This document shows positions 8,801 through 19,800 of a stretch of 64,000 bases of DNA, piece after piece (position 1 is the first letter of the stretch; the number at the start of each line of letters is the position of its first letter). This stretch comes from Aurantiochytrium sp. KH105 (lineage: Eukaryota; Sar; Bigyra; Thraustochytrida; Thraustochytriidae), in assembly GCA_003116975.1 (NCBI GenBank), contig BGKB01000012.1, positions 496,001-560,000 of the forward strand, given 5' to 3'. Made by a program: the position numbers and the translations under genes. The notes beneath the pieces are model-generated. The model saw only the letters and a list, made by a program, of their open reading frames with translations. It was not told the origin of the DNA and ran no database searches.

Positions 8801-11800
8801 CGCGAAGCTACTGACCTCGCAGTAGCTTCCTCATGGGGGAGGGGAATTGGGGGAAGTCTGCGGGACTGTGGGTCAGACGCCCGATGCAGAAGCTAGCACG
8901 CACGCGTGCAGGTGCGCAGGAGAAGCAACAGCTTCCACCTGTGAGCCGACCAGCCGGCCAGCCAGTCAGCCCGAGCCAGGCCCCGGCGCCGCCCGAGACC
9001 GCGGCTTCCTTGCGCGGCTTGCGCGGCTTGCGCGGCTTGCGCGGCTTGCGAGGCTTCCTCTCGCTCGCTCGCTCGCTCGCGGCGGGCGACGCGAGGCGCG
9101 ATCCCGAGACGCGATTGGCGGCACGGAGGAACTCGAGGAGACCGCGAGAGAGGGAGACGCGACAGACGCGGTGCGGCGCGGGAAGCGGGAGGCGACCACT
9201 TTGTTGGAGACGCGGTATGGCGAGGCGAGGCGAGGCGCCAGACGCGACGAGACACAACGAGTCCCGAGAGTCTCGGAGTCTCGAGACTCCTCGGACTCGA
9301 GACGCCGCGACTTCAGGTAGGCGGCCGACACGACGCGACTCGGAGCGGCAACGGAGACAGCGCAGCGTAGGCGATCGCGTCGTTCTCTCTGAGGAGACAC
9401 CAGAGACTTTCTGAAAATGGGGAGGAGATGGGGGACCCGTGCCGCGACGAGCGAGAGACTGCCTGACTTGTGAGCGTGAGCAGATGAGCAAGCGACCGTG
9501 GCGAGTGAATGAATGTGGAATGACCGCTGCGACATGGCCGTCAAAGGACGCGTCGCGTCGCCAGGGAGCAGACACGTGCGTTCTTCCCCTATTTTGGTTC
9601 ACCATGGTCATTGTCGTCTCATTCCTTCCTGCGTCCGTTCCCGCGCTTGCACGCTTGCACGTACGGTGACGCGCGCGGCCGGACCCGCCGGCGGGCTGGC
9701 TGGCTGGCAGGCTGGCTGGCAGGCTGGCTGGCAGGCTGGCAGGCTGGCTGGCGGCTTTGGCCCCGAGACGACTCGAAACTGAAGGCTGGAATGGCGTGCG
9801 GGTGCGCGAAACGGAGGCTCGCCCAGGCTCGAGCTCGCCCAGGCTCGAGCTAGCCGCACGCCAGCCAGGCAGCCAAGCACTGCTACGAGGCCCGCTCGCC
9901 CACGCACGCACGCACCCGGGCGCCCAAAAAGTGCTTCCCTCGCTGCCGGCTCGTCCCGTTCCGACTCCCTAATCCCGTTTATTCACGCTCCATTCACCGC
10001 CATTCCTTCCCTTCTTCCATCCCTCCTTCCTGCCCTGGCCTTCCTGCTCCCCCGCATCTCCTGCAGGTTGCTTTCCTGGCCTCGGCCGCGGTCGTTCGAG
10101 GTCGATGGACCGGTTGGTCGCGGCTCCGCGGCGGCTCCAGGCGAGTTGGCATCCGGAAGCCGCGCAGAGGCGGGGCGAGGCGCGGTTCCGAGGCGCTCGA
10201 CCTACCGCGGGCCTGGAGCGAGCTCGCGCTGCGGCGGTGCGTCTGCGGCGGGACTGCCACGCACGCGGGTGACCGCGAACGTACGAGCAAACGAACGAAC
10301 GAGAAACGAACGAACGAATGAACGGACGAGCAAACGAACGAATTCTTTTCTTCTTTCGTTTCAACCGGAGATCGATCGATTGGCCCATTGATCGATTGGT
10401 CGACCGACCGGAGCTCGTAGACCGAGCCGCGGGACGCGATGTGCTGCCAGCAGCGGCGGCCAGGTCCCAGGGCGGCGGAGGCAGGCGAGACGTACGTTGA
10501 GAGCGCGAGAAGGCGCTGGAGGGCGGGCGGCAGCGCGGCGGCGGCCAATGGCGGGCGGATCCGCGCGAGGCAGACGGGGCAGGCGAAGATGCAGATTCAA
10601 TTCGCCGGCAAGACGCGGCTGCGGTCATCGATGCGGGGCAAAACAGCTTCCTCCCTAGCTTCTCCCTCCGCCGGCGCCCCCGCAGCTGTATCCCCCACAC
10701 TCGCGCGCGCACACCGTGGGGCAGCCTCCCGCTGGTCCGACAAGCGAAGCTAGCGAAAGCAGGGGGGTGAAAAGCGGCAGGGAGCGAAGGGAAAAACGTG
10801 TTGGCGGTCGAAAGCGGCGCGGCCACCTGCGAGCGAGCGAGAGAGAGAGAGAGCTCGCGCTGCGCCTGCGCCTGCGAGTGTGTGCGTGCGTGCGTGATCT
10901 CGCTTCGATTCTCCTGCCTCGCCTTGCCTGCCTGCACTGACTGGCCAGGAGGGACTTCTGCGCGGCGAACACGGGTGTGCGCCGCGAAACTGTTGGCTCG
11001 CGGCGGATCTCTCCCAGCCTGCCTGCCTGCCTCCCTCTCGAGCGATCTCGGAGGGAGGGGAGATCATCGCGATTCCTCCTCTCCTCTCCTCTCCTCTCCT
11101 CTCCTCTCCTCCGTTCCTCGCCCTGGCCGCTGCGCTGCGCTGTCCACGAATCGCAGGCGGCAGGCCGGCGCCTCTCGGGCAGTTCTCGCGGCCCGCGAGA
11201 ACTGCCGAAAGCGAGTTGGCGCGACCTTCGTGGGTGCGCGAGAGAGTGCGTGAGCGAGGCCGCACTGCCAGAACTGCACTCGCCACCGCCAGCCCGGGAC
11301 TGCCGGCACGGCGAGCGCGAGATCTGGCTGGATGGCGCAGCCCAGCCCAGCCCAGCACGGATTGCGCCGCTCCCGGGCTTGGTCTGGTCGCTCGGGTCGG
11401 GGTGGGTGGGCCGGGTGATTGGCTGGCTGGTTGGCTGGCTGGCGGGTCGCGTCGCGTCGTGTCGTGTCGTGTCGCGTGCGGCCGGCTGGTCACGGGAGCA
11501 GCAGCGGCAGACGCCGCAGAAGGCGGCCGATGGAGGCGGCCAGCGGCGGCAAGAACGCGAGCAGGCTCGACTTCCGGAGTCCGTGGCGGAGGTCACGGGC
11601 TGGCGACACGAATGACGACACGCGGGAGCAGAGGCGGGCGAAGCTCGGCCAGGCGCGCGGCTCGGCTTGGTGGCAGGGTGGCTGGCCGGGCTCGGCAGGG
11701 CTGTACTAGATGCATGATAAGTTACATATACCACAACGCAGCACGGTGCGGTGCGGTGCAACGAAAGGCGGAGGAGCGCACTGCAAAACATCGAATTTGG

Positions 11801-12426
11801 AATGAAAACGAGCTGGAATGAAATGGAGTGGACTGGAATGAAATGATGGTAGCTGCGGTGCGGTGCGGTCCCTTCGCAGTATAGAGCAGGCGCGAGCTGC
11901 AGCTGGCTGCTGCGATAGAATGCAATGCAGAGCTATACTATAACGCAACCCAAGGCAACGCAGTAGAATGCAAGGCAGTGCAGTGCAATGCAATGCAGTG
12001 CAATGTCGGCAAAGTGCGAGTTAGCGCGGTACAAGAGGATTGCAGCGCAGTGCGACGCAGAGATGCGCCATGAAGGAGAATAAGAACCGGGGCAATGCGG
12101 CACAAGAAATTCGCCGCTGCTCACACGCCAGCACGCGCTCGCACCGCCGGCAGCAAGCAAGCAAGCAACCAAGCAAGCAAGCACGCGATCGCTCGCTCGC
12201 TCGATCAATCGGCCGGTCGTTCGATCGATCGGTCGAACGATGGAACAAACAAAGCATTGGTCGACAAGCCGATCGATCGATCGCCAGCCAGCCGGCGCCG
12301 GTGGCGACGGGACAGACAGACAGACGCTCGTGCGCCAACCGAGTCTTCGTGCGAGCGCCGGGCTCGCGCTCGCAGTGCCGCCAACCTGACTCATAGCGCA
12401 GAGAGGGCTGGGCGGCGCAGCGCGGG

Positions 12427-12459
<33 letters not shown>

Positions 12460-13510
12460 GGTGAGCGAGCGACTCGGCTCGCGGCGGCTAGGCAGGGCGC
12501 AGCGCAGCGGCCTTGGACCGACGCGACGCGGGTCGGGTCGGCTCCAGCGATGGGTGGTGGATGGAGGAGGGCGGGGCGACGAATGACTGAATGAGTGAGT
12601 GGAGAAATGAATGAATAAATGAATGAGCGAATGAACGAAGGAATGAAGGAAAGCGGCAGGCGGCGAGAGCGAGACCTGGCGCCGCCCAGGCTCCGAGCGC
12701 GGCGCGGCGCAGGGAGGAAGGAGAGGCAGGCAGGCAGGCCTGGGCACGGCGAGCGACGTGGAGGCGGGGCGGGCGAGGCGGAGACGACACGGGCTGGCGA
12801 AGACGACACGGGCTGGCGAAGACGCGGGGCGTTACGGGACATGCGGCGGGCGGCGGGGCTCGCGGCGGAGAAGCTGGAGAGAAGCAGCTGGCTTTGGTAG
12901 GCTCCCCCCGCAGCCGCCGCGCACACTCTCTGCGGCCGTTCTTGCATAAAAACGGCAGCTGTGGGAAAACCTGCAGCTTCTGCCAGCTTGTCGCTTGCGT
13001 GCAAGGGGGGGGGGAAGGTGCGACTGCGGGGAAGGAGGAGCTGCGAGCGGCGGAGTGGGGGAGTGTGGGGCCGGAGGCTGAGGGAAGGCAGGAAGATGGG
13101 GGCGGGGGGAAAGGAAGCAAGCAAGCCGGCACAGAGAGAGAGCCAAGGAGGGACAGCGACTGCGAGCAGCGCGGGCGCGGCGAGGAGAGGCGGGGCGAGG
13201 CGAGACGCGGCGGCAGCAGAACCTCAGGCGCAGCGGGCAGCGGAGCAGCGCGACGCGAGGCGAGGCGAGAAGCGCGGGCGGGAGGGCGGCGGGCAGGCGG
13301 CGGGGAGCGAGCGAGGCAGGCGCGAGGGAGCGCGGGCGGGTCGCGCGCGAGGCAGCCAGACAGCTCGCTCGCTCGCTCGCGCACTTGCTCGCCACGGCGG
13401 CTCTCAACTCGCTAGCGAGCTAGCGAGCAGAGGCGAGGAAGCGGCAAAACCGCAACGCTGTGCGGAGGGAGGCGGCGGTGGCGGAAGGCGGCTCATGGCT
13501 GGGGAGATCC
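8801..13510. repeat. 4.7 kb GC-rich low-complexity region made of slippage repeats
   Basis: A mosaic of short tandem repeats precedes the zinc-repeat gene. Readable blocks are: TTGCGCGGC x5 (9010-9054); GGCTGGCTGGCA-type (9694-9752); GAAC/CGAA (about 10275-10343); CTCCT pentamers (11074-11112); TGGC (11419-11443); GTCGC/GTCGT (11445-11478); GCAAT/GCAGT and GGTGC pentamers (about 11735-12065); GCAA and TCGA (about 12150-12265); GGCT x7 (12428-12457); GAAT/AATG (about 12573-12652); and an 18-19 bp duplication near 12787-12823. Long frames on both strands (up to about 380 codons) are artefacts of GC-rich repeats: they are nearly pure Ser/Arg/Ala/Pro/Gly. I see no gene here. Confidence 0.65.
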
Positions 13511-13527
13511 ATGGCGAGCAACGATGA
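13495..13527 (+). promoter_or_regulatory. Possible upstream ORF overlapping the start of the zinc-repeat gene
   Basis: An ATG at 13495 opens a 10-codon frame (MAGEIHGEQR) that ends in TGA at 13527, past the presumed start at 13511 and in a different frame. Its context has C at -3 and G at +4. Ribosomes using it would miss the 13511 start and could reinitiate at 13571. Whether it lies in the transcript is unknown. Confidence 0.3.
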
Positions 13528-14146
13528 ACGTGCCGCAGACCACTCCTCCTCCTCGGGGTTGACACGAATGATGAACAACATCATTGGGTCCTCGGGCGCC
13601 GCCTCCTCTTCCTCCTCCGGTGCTGCAGCATCATCATCTGCGCCGGCATCGGCACAGAGCTCAGCAGGACACCCGTACAATTTGGATGTTATTTCTCGAG
13701 CCTTGCACGGCCAACAACCGCCACACAATACAGGAACCAGCAGCAATTATTCCAACCCAGGCTTCAATGCGAATGACAGCAACAACCATAACAACGCCAA
13801 CAACAACAACACCATGAACGCCTTTGGAGCTTCGGCGTCTGCGCCCGGGAAAAAGCCTTCTTCACATGCTGTGCCATATAACTACATGTCTCAGAAACCA
13901 CAAATGGGCTATGATCATCATCTCCATGAACAATACCAAATGCATTACTCACAGCAGGACCAACAACAACAGCAGCAACAGCAGCCGCAACGGCAGCAAC
14001 AGCTACTGCAGCAACAATTTCAGCAGCAATACCTCCAAAATCAAGGCCGACAGCAGTACAACTCTCTCAAACCTTCATCCTCAGTACCTACAATGTCAGT
14101 CTCACAACACTCGCAAGCGTCATCACAAAACCCCAGCTTTTCGCAC

Positions 14147-14178
<32 letters not shown>

Positions 14179-15485
14179 ACACTCCCCGCAACGACAACAG
14201 TACAAGATGGCCGAAGACTACGCGAGCTCGTCAGTCGCACGGTCGACGAACCCACTCAACGCATCTCTCACGTCCGGATCGCACCTTTCCGACTCCCCGG
14301 CGCTGCATGCCCAGCAGCAACTTCAATCCAACGCCATTCCATCTCATTTTTTTAACCACCAGCAACAACAGCAGCACAACGATCAGAATGCTCAAGTATC
14401 GTACCATCATCCCTCGCATCCGTCGCAATATCGCAGCCACCAGCAGCAACAACAGCAGCAATTCAATCCCGTCCAGAGCGTGCAAGTTGAGCCATCTTCC
14501 TTGGGAGCATCCGCCCTTGGAAAACGCAAAGCAAACGCACCGCAGCTCGAGCCCCCTCTTCATCAAGCTAATCGCGTGGAAGTGACGCAAGAGCAGCTCC
14601 GCGAGGCGGGCCCACGCAGAAGCCGTAGTAGCAGCAGCAGCAACAACAGCAGTAGCAGCGGCAGCGACAGCGGGAGCGGCAGTCCGAGCAGCAGCAGACC
14701 CGACCACGATGCCGATCAAGGTGACCTTAGTACCCTCGACATACCCGATGCCCCGGCCTCCCACGAGCGTGTTCGGGGCCAGAACTACATGGTCAAGGGA
14801 GTTGTCAAGCGATGGGACGGAAAGCGTTTTGCGCGCACCTGCGAGACAAAGGGTTGCAACAAGCTCGCGCAAGGGACGACCAACCAATGCAAAAACCACG
14901 GGGGAGGGTCTCGCTGCACGATTGAAGGTTGCCCTCGCGCCGCGCGCGGAGGATCCAACAAGTGCGCAGCCCATGGCGGTGGAAAGCGTTGTGCTGCCAA
15001 GGACTGCAAGCGCGCCGCCATTGGTCGCAATTTTTGCCGGCGCCATGGCGGCGGGAAATTCTGCGATGTGCCTGACTGCAAGCACGCTGCGCGTGGCAAG
15101 TCCAAGTACTGTGCAATGCACAAACGGAATCTGAAAATGCACGGGACTGTTACGGCTTATCCCACTCCTACAGGGATGGACTTTTCGAGCATGAACCTTC
15201 CCAAGCAGCAGATTCAGGTTCATGCCCGGCACCAACCATCTCAAATGCTCTTTCCCACCGCCTACGACTACGCCATGGGCACGATTAGCAGTGGTCCAAA
15301 CGCCGGGGGGAATCTCGGGCCTCCTCCAGCTCCTCAAAATCGACCGGGTGTCCTTCAGGGCTTGGGTCAGTCTTTTGCGCCCGGTGCCCCTCACGCCCTT
15401 TACTCGAGCCAACAGCAGCAGCCGCCGCCGCAGCAGCAGCAGCAGCAGCAGCAGTATCAACAACACCATCAACAGCAACACCACC

Positions 15486-15519
<34 letters not shown>

Positions 15520-15604
15520 CTTCTCGCTCCCCGCATCGTCGGCGTCGATGTCGGGCTCTTCACATTTCGGCTTTTCGCATCAGCATCGCAACCAGCCCCA
15601 TTGA
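13511..15604 (+). CDS. Poly-Q protein with four Cys-His 'HGGG' zinc repeats (WRKY19-like repeat), likely transcription regulator
   Basis: The product is 697 residues from the ATG at 13511. Residues about 1-430 are disordered and very rich in Gln, Asn, Ser and His, with many poly-Q runs. Residues about 439-538 hold four tandem units of the form C-x4-C-x3-A-x-G-x3-5-C-x2-H followed by GGG and a basic residue, the last unit lacking the GGG. The repeat is known from plant WRKY19-type proteins and from many oomycete and stramenopile proteins, where it is presumed zinc-binding. No WRKY domain is present. The C-terminal 160 residues are again Q- and P-rich. Role as a nuclear regulator is inference. 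The start is weak: T at -3, and a short overlapping upstream frame begins at 13495. The Met at 13571, with A at -3, is an alternative start. Confidence 0.82.
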
Positions 15605-16856
15605 TATCTGCTGCAGCTGATCATAATTTATTGCAATCGCACGCGAAGGTCCTCCCTCCCTCCATTGCGACAGTCATGATGGTGGTAGCGGTGGTAGCGG
15701 TGGTCACCGTGCGACGGCAGCGGATGCTGCTGCTGCTCCTGCTGCTGCTGCTGTTACAACTATTACTATTCTTACTACGAACCAAAATCCCAGCCTTTGT
15801 GTGCGCATGCGCTCACCACCTATAATGACATGATGAAATTTCCATGATTGAAACACGAGACTGTGAATCCAGTACCGAGGAGCACTTCTACCATGTCTGT
15901 CTTCTTCCCCACTTCCATAGTCCTTGAAAACTAGTTATTCCCCTCCTTCGACGCACAAGAGTCGATAACAAAAACTAGTGCAGCACTACGTAACCAGGCC
16001 CCTAGATCCCCTCGCACGACGCGCAGAGCCCCGCAGCCGCGCCCCATGGCCGCGCAATGGAGTGCGCCCCTGCTTGCCGCCTAATACCGCTGTGGGCGTC
16101 TTTCACCCCCCGTCCGTCGCCACCACACCTGGCCGCCGCGTGCCTGGACACGCAGCGCAAAGAGCAGCAGCAGCAGCAGCAGCGCCCTCGCTCGGCGCTT
16201 CCCGCCGCCTCGATCACGCGCCGCGCCGCGGCCCCGGGCGGCGCATGCCGGCTCCCCGCCGGCGGCCGCGGGCGGCCCCTCGCCGAGAGGCGCGTGCGCG
16301 GGCGGGCGAAGCGGGCGGCAAGGGAGCGAGGGAGCGAGGGAGCGAGTGAAGGAGCGCGCGTGCGGTGCTCCGTGCGTCGCGAGCTGGAGCAGAGGGCTGG
16401 ATTTCCAGCAGGGCCGCACGTGGGGTAATGTCTCCGGGTCCGGTGCGCGTGCGCTCCTGGCTTGCTCGGTATAAATAAATGGTAAAGAGGGAGAGGCTCT
16501 GCGAAAGGACCCGGCGGGAGAGGTGGGGACGCGCAGGGAGCGCGCGCAATGGACTCCCGCGCGTGCACGTAAAGCAAAGCCGGCGAGGCCAGCCCAGGCC
16601 AGCCACGCAGAGCAGAGGAGAGAAGAGCAAAGCAAAGAAAAGCAAGGCAAAGCAAAGCGTATTCGTCGCGGCGGCGGTGGCGGGCGCGGTCGCTTTGGTC
16701 GGTGCTTGGTCGCGCGGAGGGCCGCGGGTGCCTGCCTGCCTGCGCGGGCCGGTGACGATCGATTAGATTGGACTGCGAGCCCCTCGCGCACGCAGAGCCA
16801 GCCGCCTTGCTTGAAGAACGCGGGTGCAGGCAGAGCGAGAGACGCGCGGCGGCACG
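15605..16856. other. Intergenic region upstream of the giant glycosyltransferase gene
   Basis: The first half is the 3' flank of the zinc-repeat gene and has a GCT/CTG-rich tract near 15727-15756. The second half is very GC-rich, then carries an A/T-containing TATAAATAAA element at 16470 and an AGCAAAGC-rich stretch (16623-16660). No gene is recognised. Confidence 0.5.
16470..16479 (+). promoter_or_regulatory. Candidate TATA box for the glycosyltransferase gene
   Basis: TATAAATAAA stands alone in a strongly GC-rich context, 378 bp upstream of the ATG at 16857. It matches the eukaryotic TATA consensus and would imply a leader of roughly 350 bases. The position of transcription start is not visible. 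Confidence 0.35.
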
Positions 16857-19800
16857 ATGAGCGGGAGCGAGTGCAGCGTAGACGCCTTCGCGTGGGTCGA
16901 GGCGAGCCAACACGCGCCGACGACGCTGGACTGGAGCTTGAACGGCAAGCTCGCGCCCAACTTTAACAGAAACCAAGTCACCATCGTCGTGCCCGTGCTC
17001 AAGCTCGATGGGCTCCTTCCAGTGGCTTGCCGCGACTCCGAGGTGATCGCAGCCGGCACCCTCTTGGACGGCTCCCAGCAGAACTATACCGGGGAATGGT
17101 CAGAACAAGACCTCGGGTATCGCATCATTGTCAATGCACCCGTGGGCATCAACGCTCTCGAAATCTCTCTGGACAACCGATACGTCACAACGCTCGACTA
17201 CTCCCCCTTGGAGCCCGAAGTCCGGCGCAATGTTCTCTATACCATCCTCGGCGCCGTTGGATTTGCCTTTCTCTGGGTTCTTCTCTATATTGGCATCGAC
17301 TCTTGTCGGCGATACCGGCGTCGCCGCAGGCTCCGCCGTCGAGACCGAGCCCGCGTTACTGGAAAGGATGGCCCCGATCTCGAGTCCGAGCCCGAGTCCG
17401 TCGACCTTGAAGACCAAGAAAGTGGTCGCGGCAGCAGCAGCGGAGGCAGCATGAAATATACCAATCTTTTGCGCCAACAGCGGCCCGAGAAGCGCACGCG
17501 CGAGGTGCAGCAAATGCAGCTCAAGGCCCACCGTGAAATTCGGGACGCCGCCATGGTCAAATTCAAGACCTTTCTTCCCGAGGATCCCATGGCCGTCGCC
17601 GTCTGGCTCGAAACCACGGTCTGTCATCTCGAGGACTTCAAGCAGGTTTATGGCATCACGCTCTTTGACATTGCGCGCCAGACGCACACCTATCTGCTGC
17701 AAAAGCTGCGCCCCGGCGGCGCCAAGGGCATGTCTTGGGAAATGCCCGAGTGGTCCCGCATGGCCCTCATCCGGGATGGCTACTTTTTCGTCATCGTGGT
17801 CATGGCCGAGCTCATTCTCGAAGGTTTCACCGGCTCGGGCGTCTTTACCAGCGAGCAAATGTCTCGAGGGACCAAAGACATGGTCACTATCGCCCTCGCC
17901 GTCGGTCTTTCCTGTGTATTGCCGTTCATGATGTCCATGAGCCGCAATGCCTCACCGTTTTTGTACCAGCTTGTCCTCGCAAGCGTTCCCACGGTCCTTT
18001 GCAGAGACCTTACGGGCGGGATCATTTGCGCGTCCTTGGCTGGCGTTATTGCTTTTGTCATCACCATTTGCATCCATCAATGGAATGCCGCATTGGCAGC
18101 GCTCGTGGGGCTCATTGCCTTCGAGTTCGGACTCTTTATGCTCTTCGCCACGATGCTTTACCTCTTTCGTGTCCCGGATCCCCATGTTCAGTTGGCCGGA
18201 GGCAGGAACCCGATTTACCTCTTCCTCGTCGTCCTCGTCATGATGGTGCCCTTTGCCCTTAACCGCCTCATTCACAAGGACTCCGACTACTTTTGGGTCG
18301 GCGTTCACGCCGCGAGTATGTTTCTCGCCATCACGGTCATGGCGATCCGCATCCGCGTTCTCGCCAAGGCCTGGAACCTGTGGCTCCCCGGATTGCTGCG
18401 CTTGGCCTCGGAGATGAAGCAAGGCGATGTCACCGAGAACTTGGCCTCGCGTACGCGTCGCGACCGCGAAGAAGCATTGTGGATCGTGAACCGCAAGATC
18501 CCCGACAGTGATCAATGGAAACCGTATGAGGAAACAGCCACGGCCGGATTTTGGGAATACTATGGAATGGCGATGGAGGAACTTCGTAAAACGGCCATTG
18601 GCACGCCTGAACGCCGCTCCGGCGAGCTCTTTGACGGAAACGCCAACGAGATTGTCCACGGCGTCTTGTACTTTGTCATTCTCTCCTTCTCGGCCGTCCC
18701 TCTCTTCTTCTCCAAGGGCACCTCGAGCACGGTTTCGCGCGGCGTTCTCTTTGCCATGATTGCTTTTCTCTTTTCAGCTGGCACAATTGAACTTTTTGTT
18801 GGTCAGATTGCCGATGCCAAGCAGCAAGAGAACCACGAGCTTCTTATCCCCGCGAGCAAGCGCATCGTGCGCGTGATTGAACAAAAAATGCATCACGCGC
18901 GTCTCGAGGCCTACGGTCGTGTCATTTGTAGCTACCAGCTCACAGTCTTGCGTTGGTTCATTCTCGCCACCATTGTGGTCTATCTGCTTGAGCCCGCTGC
19001 GCTTTTTGTTACGCTGCCGTTCTCCACTGGGTACAATCTCGTCCTCTTTGCCATGATTTCGCGCATGTTTCTCAGTGGTTACGCGGATCGGGCTCATGTT
19101 GCGGTGATCATGGGCATCTTGGTTGGCGCCTTTGTGTTTTTGCTCTTTTCCGTAGTCACGCTCTATTCCACGCAGATCGCGCCTCTCGTGGTCCTCACGT
19201 GCCTTGCGATTCGCGCCCTGCGCTACGTTGCGCTGTCGTATGCAACCTTTGACAGCGGTGCTCCGATGCTCGTGTCCAACATGATTCTCGACGTTACGCG
19301 GGCGAGCTTTGTGCACATGATCCTTACCGTATCGACCGCGGTGCTCAGCTTTTGGGCTGGCGAAGCGGCCATGCTCAAGATTAACGAGTCCTTTTTCTCA
19401 AAGGCATCTATTACGTCCTCGGCGGCGATCTTTGCCTCGGCCATTGCCGCGACCGTGCTCGCCAATGTTGTGGTCTATGGTTTCTATCCCTTTATGCGTC
19501 TGTTCCGCTTGCGTTCGCTCGTGGAGTGGGACGAGCTCGTTGAATATCGCGTCACCTGCTTTCTCGCCTTTCTCGCCGGCTTCGTCTACCTCTACCTCTC
19601 GCCCCTGTCCCTCGGCGCCCTGCTCGGATTTGTCACAGCCACCATCATTTACGCCCACACCGTGCGTCATCTTGTGCTGCAGCCGCGCAACACATGGCAC
19701 AACACCATCGACCCTAACGACATTCCCATGACCAGTGGCAAACGTATTTTGGACGGCGGAGGTCTCACGCAGGTCAAGCCGGAAATCCGTGAGCAGCAGC

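Noticed and set aside
9275-9290. Perfect 16-bp palindrome GGAGTCTCGAGACTCC
   Set aside because: It lies in a GAGTCTCG-rich low-complexity patch where such palindromes arise easily, and no gene start is near.
8808-9911. Long minus-strand open frame (about 367 codons)
   Set aside because: Composition is almost entirely Ser/Arg/Ala/Pro with runs coming from TTGCGCGGC and GGCTGG repeats. Several other frames of the same DNA are equally open, which is typical of GC-rich repeats and not of a gene.
10655-11791. Long minus-strand open frame (about 378 codons)
   Set aside because: Same reasoning: overlapping open frames in all directions, low-complexity product, no domain, and the frame crosses CTCCT and TGGC repeats.
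12021-13384. Overlapping minus-strand frames of about 300-370 codons
   Set aside because: Product is Ser/Arg/Pro/Leu-rich low complexity derived from GAAT, GGCT and GCAA repeats. No recognisable motif.
14231-15520. Minus-strand frame opposite the zinc-repeat gene (about 429 codons)
   Set aside because: It is the antisense of CAG/CAA runs and reads as poly-Leu/Val. The plus strand carries the conserved Cys-His repeats, so this is a shadow.
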